Below the pieces are notes generated by a model. That model was not told where the DNA came from. It saw only the letters and a program-made list of their open reading frames with translations, and searched no databases. Made by a program: the position numbers and the translations under genes. This document shows, piece after piece, positions 41,788 through 41,952 of a stretch of DNA of 41,952 nucleotides (its first letter is position 1; every line of letters starts with the position of its first letter). This DNA is from Candidatus Cloacimonadota bacterium (GTDB lineage: Bacteria > UBA4055): the NCBI GenBank assembly GCA_002742935.1, contig PDON01000032.1, positions 1-41,952 of the forward strand. The letters are read 5' to 3'.

Positions 41788-41952
41788 TCATTATCTCCAT
41801 CTTAATCTACCATTCGTAATATATAAATATATCGTTTTCATAAAAATATAAAATATGGCTCTTTCTGTAATATTATGGTTGCATTTTTATTTTTCTAATA
41901 TGTGGTAAAAATCCAGTTGCCATCAATATTTTTAAAAAGAAATAATTCATAT

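Overview
The window is AT-rich DNA (by eye about one third GC) from a Gram-negative bacterium with an outer membrane. It carries lpxD, a BamA-like barrel, a TolC-like channel, several lipoproteins, and an export protease ending in a type IX secretion (T9SS) type A sorting domain. Together with a flagellar export gate (fliOPQR), a 6-bladed beta-propeller lipoprotein and an orphan mannose-family EIIB, this points to a non-classical member of the Fibrobacteres-Chlorobi-Bacteroidetes superphylum (a Delongbacteria/Cloacimonadota/Calditrichota/Ignavibacteria-like lineage) rather than to a typical Bacteroidetes. This placement is inference from gene content only.

Layout. 1-1300: a structured left edge, thiol peroxidase tpx with a dyad over its promoter, and a Gly-Cys-Leu tRNA operon with its own promoter and terminator, all on the minus strand. 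1395-4962: a minus-strand run of a radical SAM protein, a TolC-like protein and thiC. 5091-10070: a plus-strand run of a YihY/BrkB membrane protein, a ComEC-like metallo-beta-lactamase lipoprotein, a PD-(D/E)XK nuclease-like protein, a glyoxalase II-like hydrolase and lpxD. 10157-13545: YitT-family and EF-G-like genes on the minus strand. 13786-20446: urocanate hydratase, a three-gene envelope operon (DNRLRE-like lipoprotein, barrel, TPR lipoprotein) and rpiB. 20662-25187: heme oxygenase-like protein with a 59-residue membrane protein, a BamA-like barrel, a ThiE/TenI-like protein and thiH. 25439-26998: a TPR protein with a histidine-kinase H-box but no ATPase domain. 27024-30254: GT2, EIIB, MCE and ispD. 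30391-31941: an apparently decayed peptide maturation/export cassette. 32034-37095: a secreted papain-like protease and a Ktr-type K+ uptake operon. 37421-41787: GNAT, fliOPQR, trmL and a K+ channel with a zinc ribbon.

The most interesting signal is in 30391-31941. Upstream of an intact 6-bladed beta-propeller lipoprotein lies a short open frame ending in a C-x2-C-x5-C-P-P-x-S-N-Y-E tail, as at the C-terminus of SPASM/pseudo-rSAM proteins. Immediately downstream are the N-terminal catalytic segment of a C39-peptidase ABC exporter and the extreme C-terminus of such an exporter, in the same frame and about ten codons apart. This looks like a double-glycine peptide (RiPP-like) system that has lost most of its maturase and exporter but kept the propeller protein. 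Several family assignments here rest on recalled motifs and were not searched.
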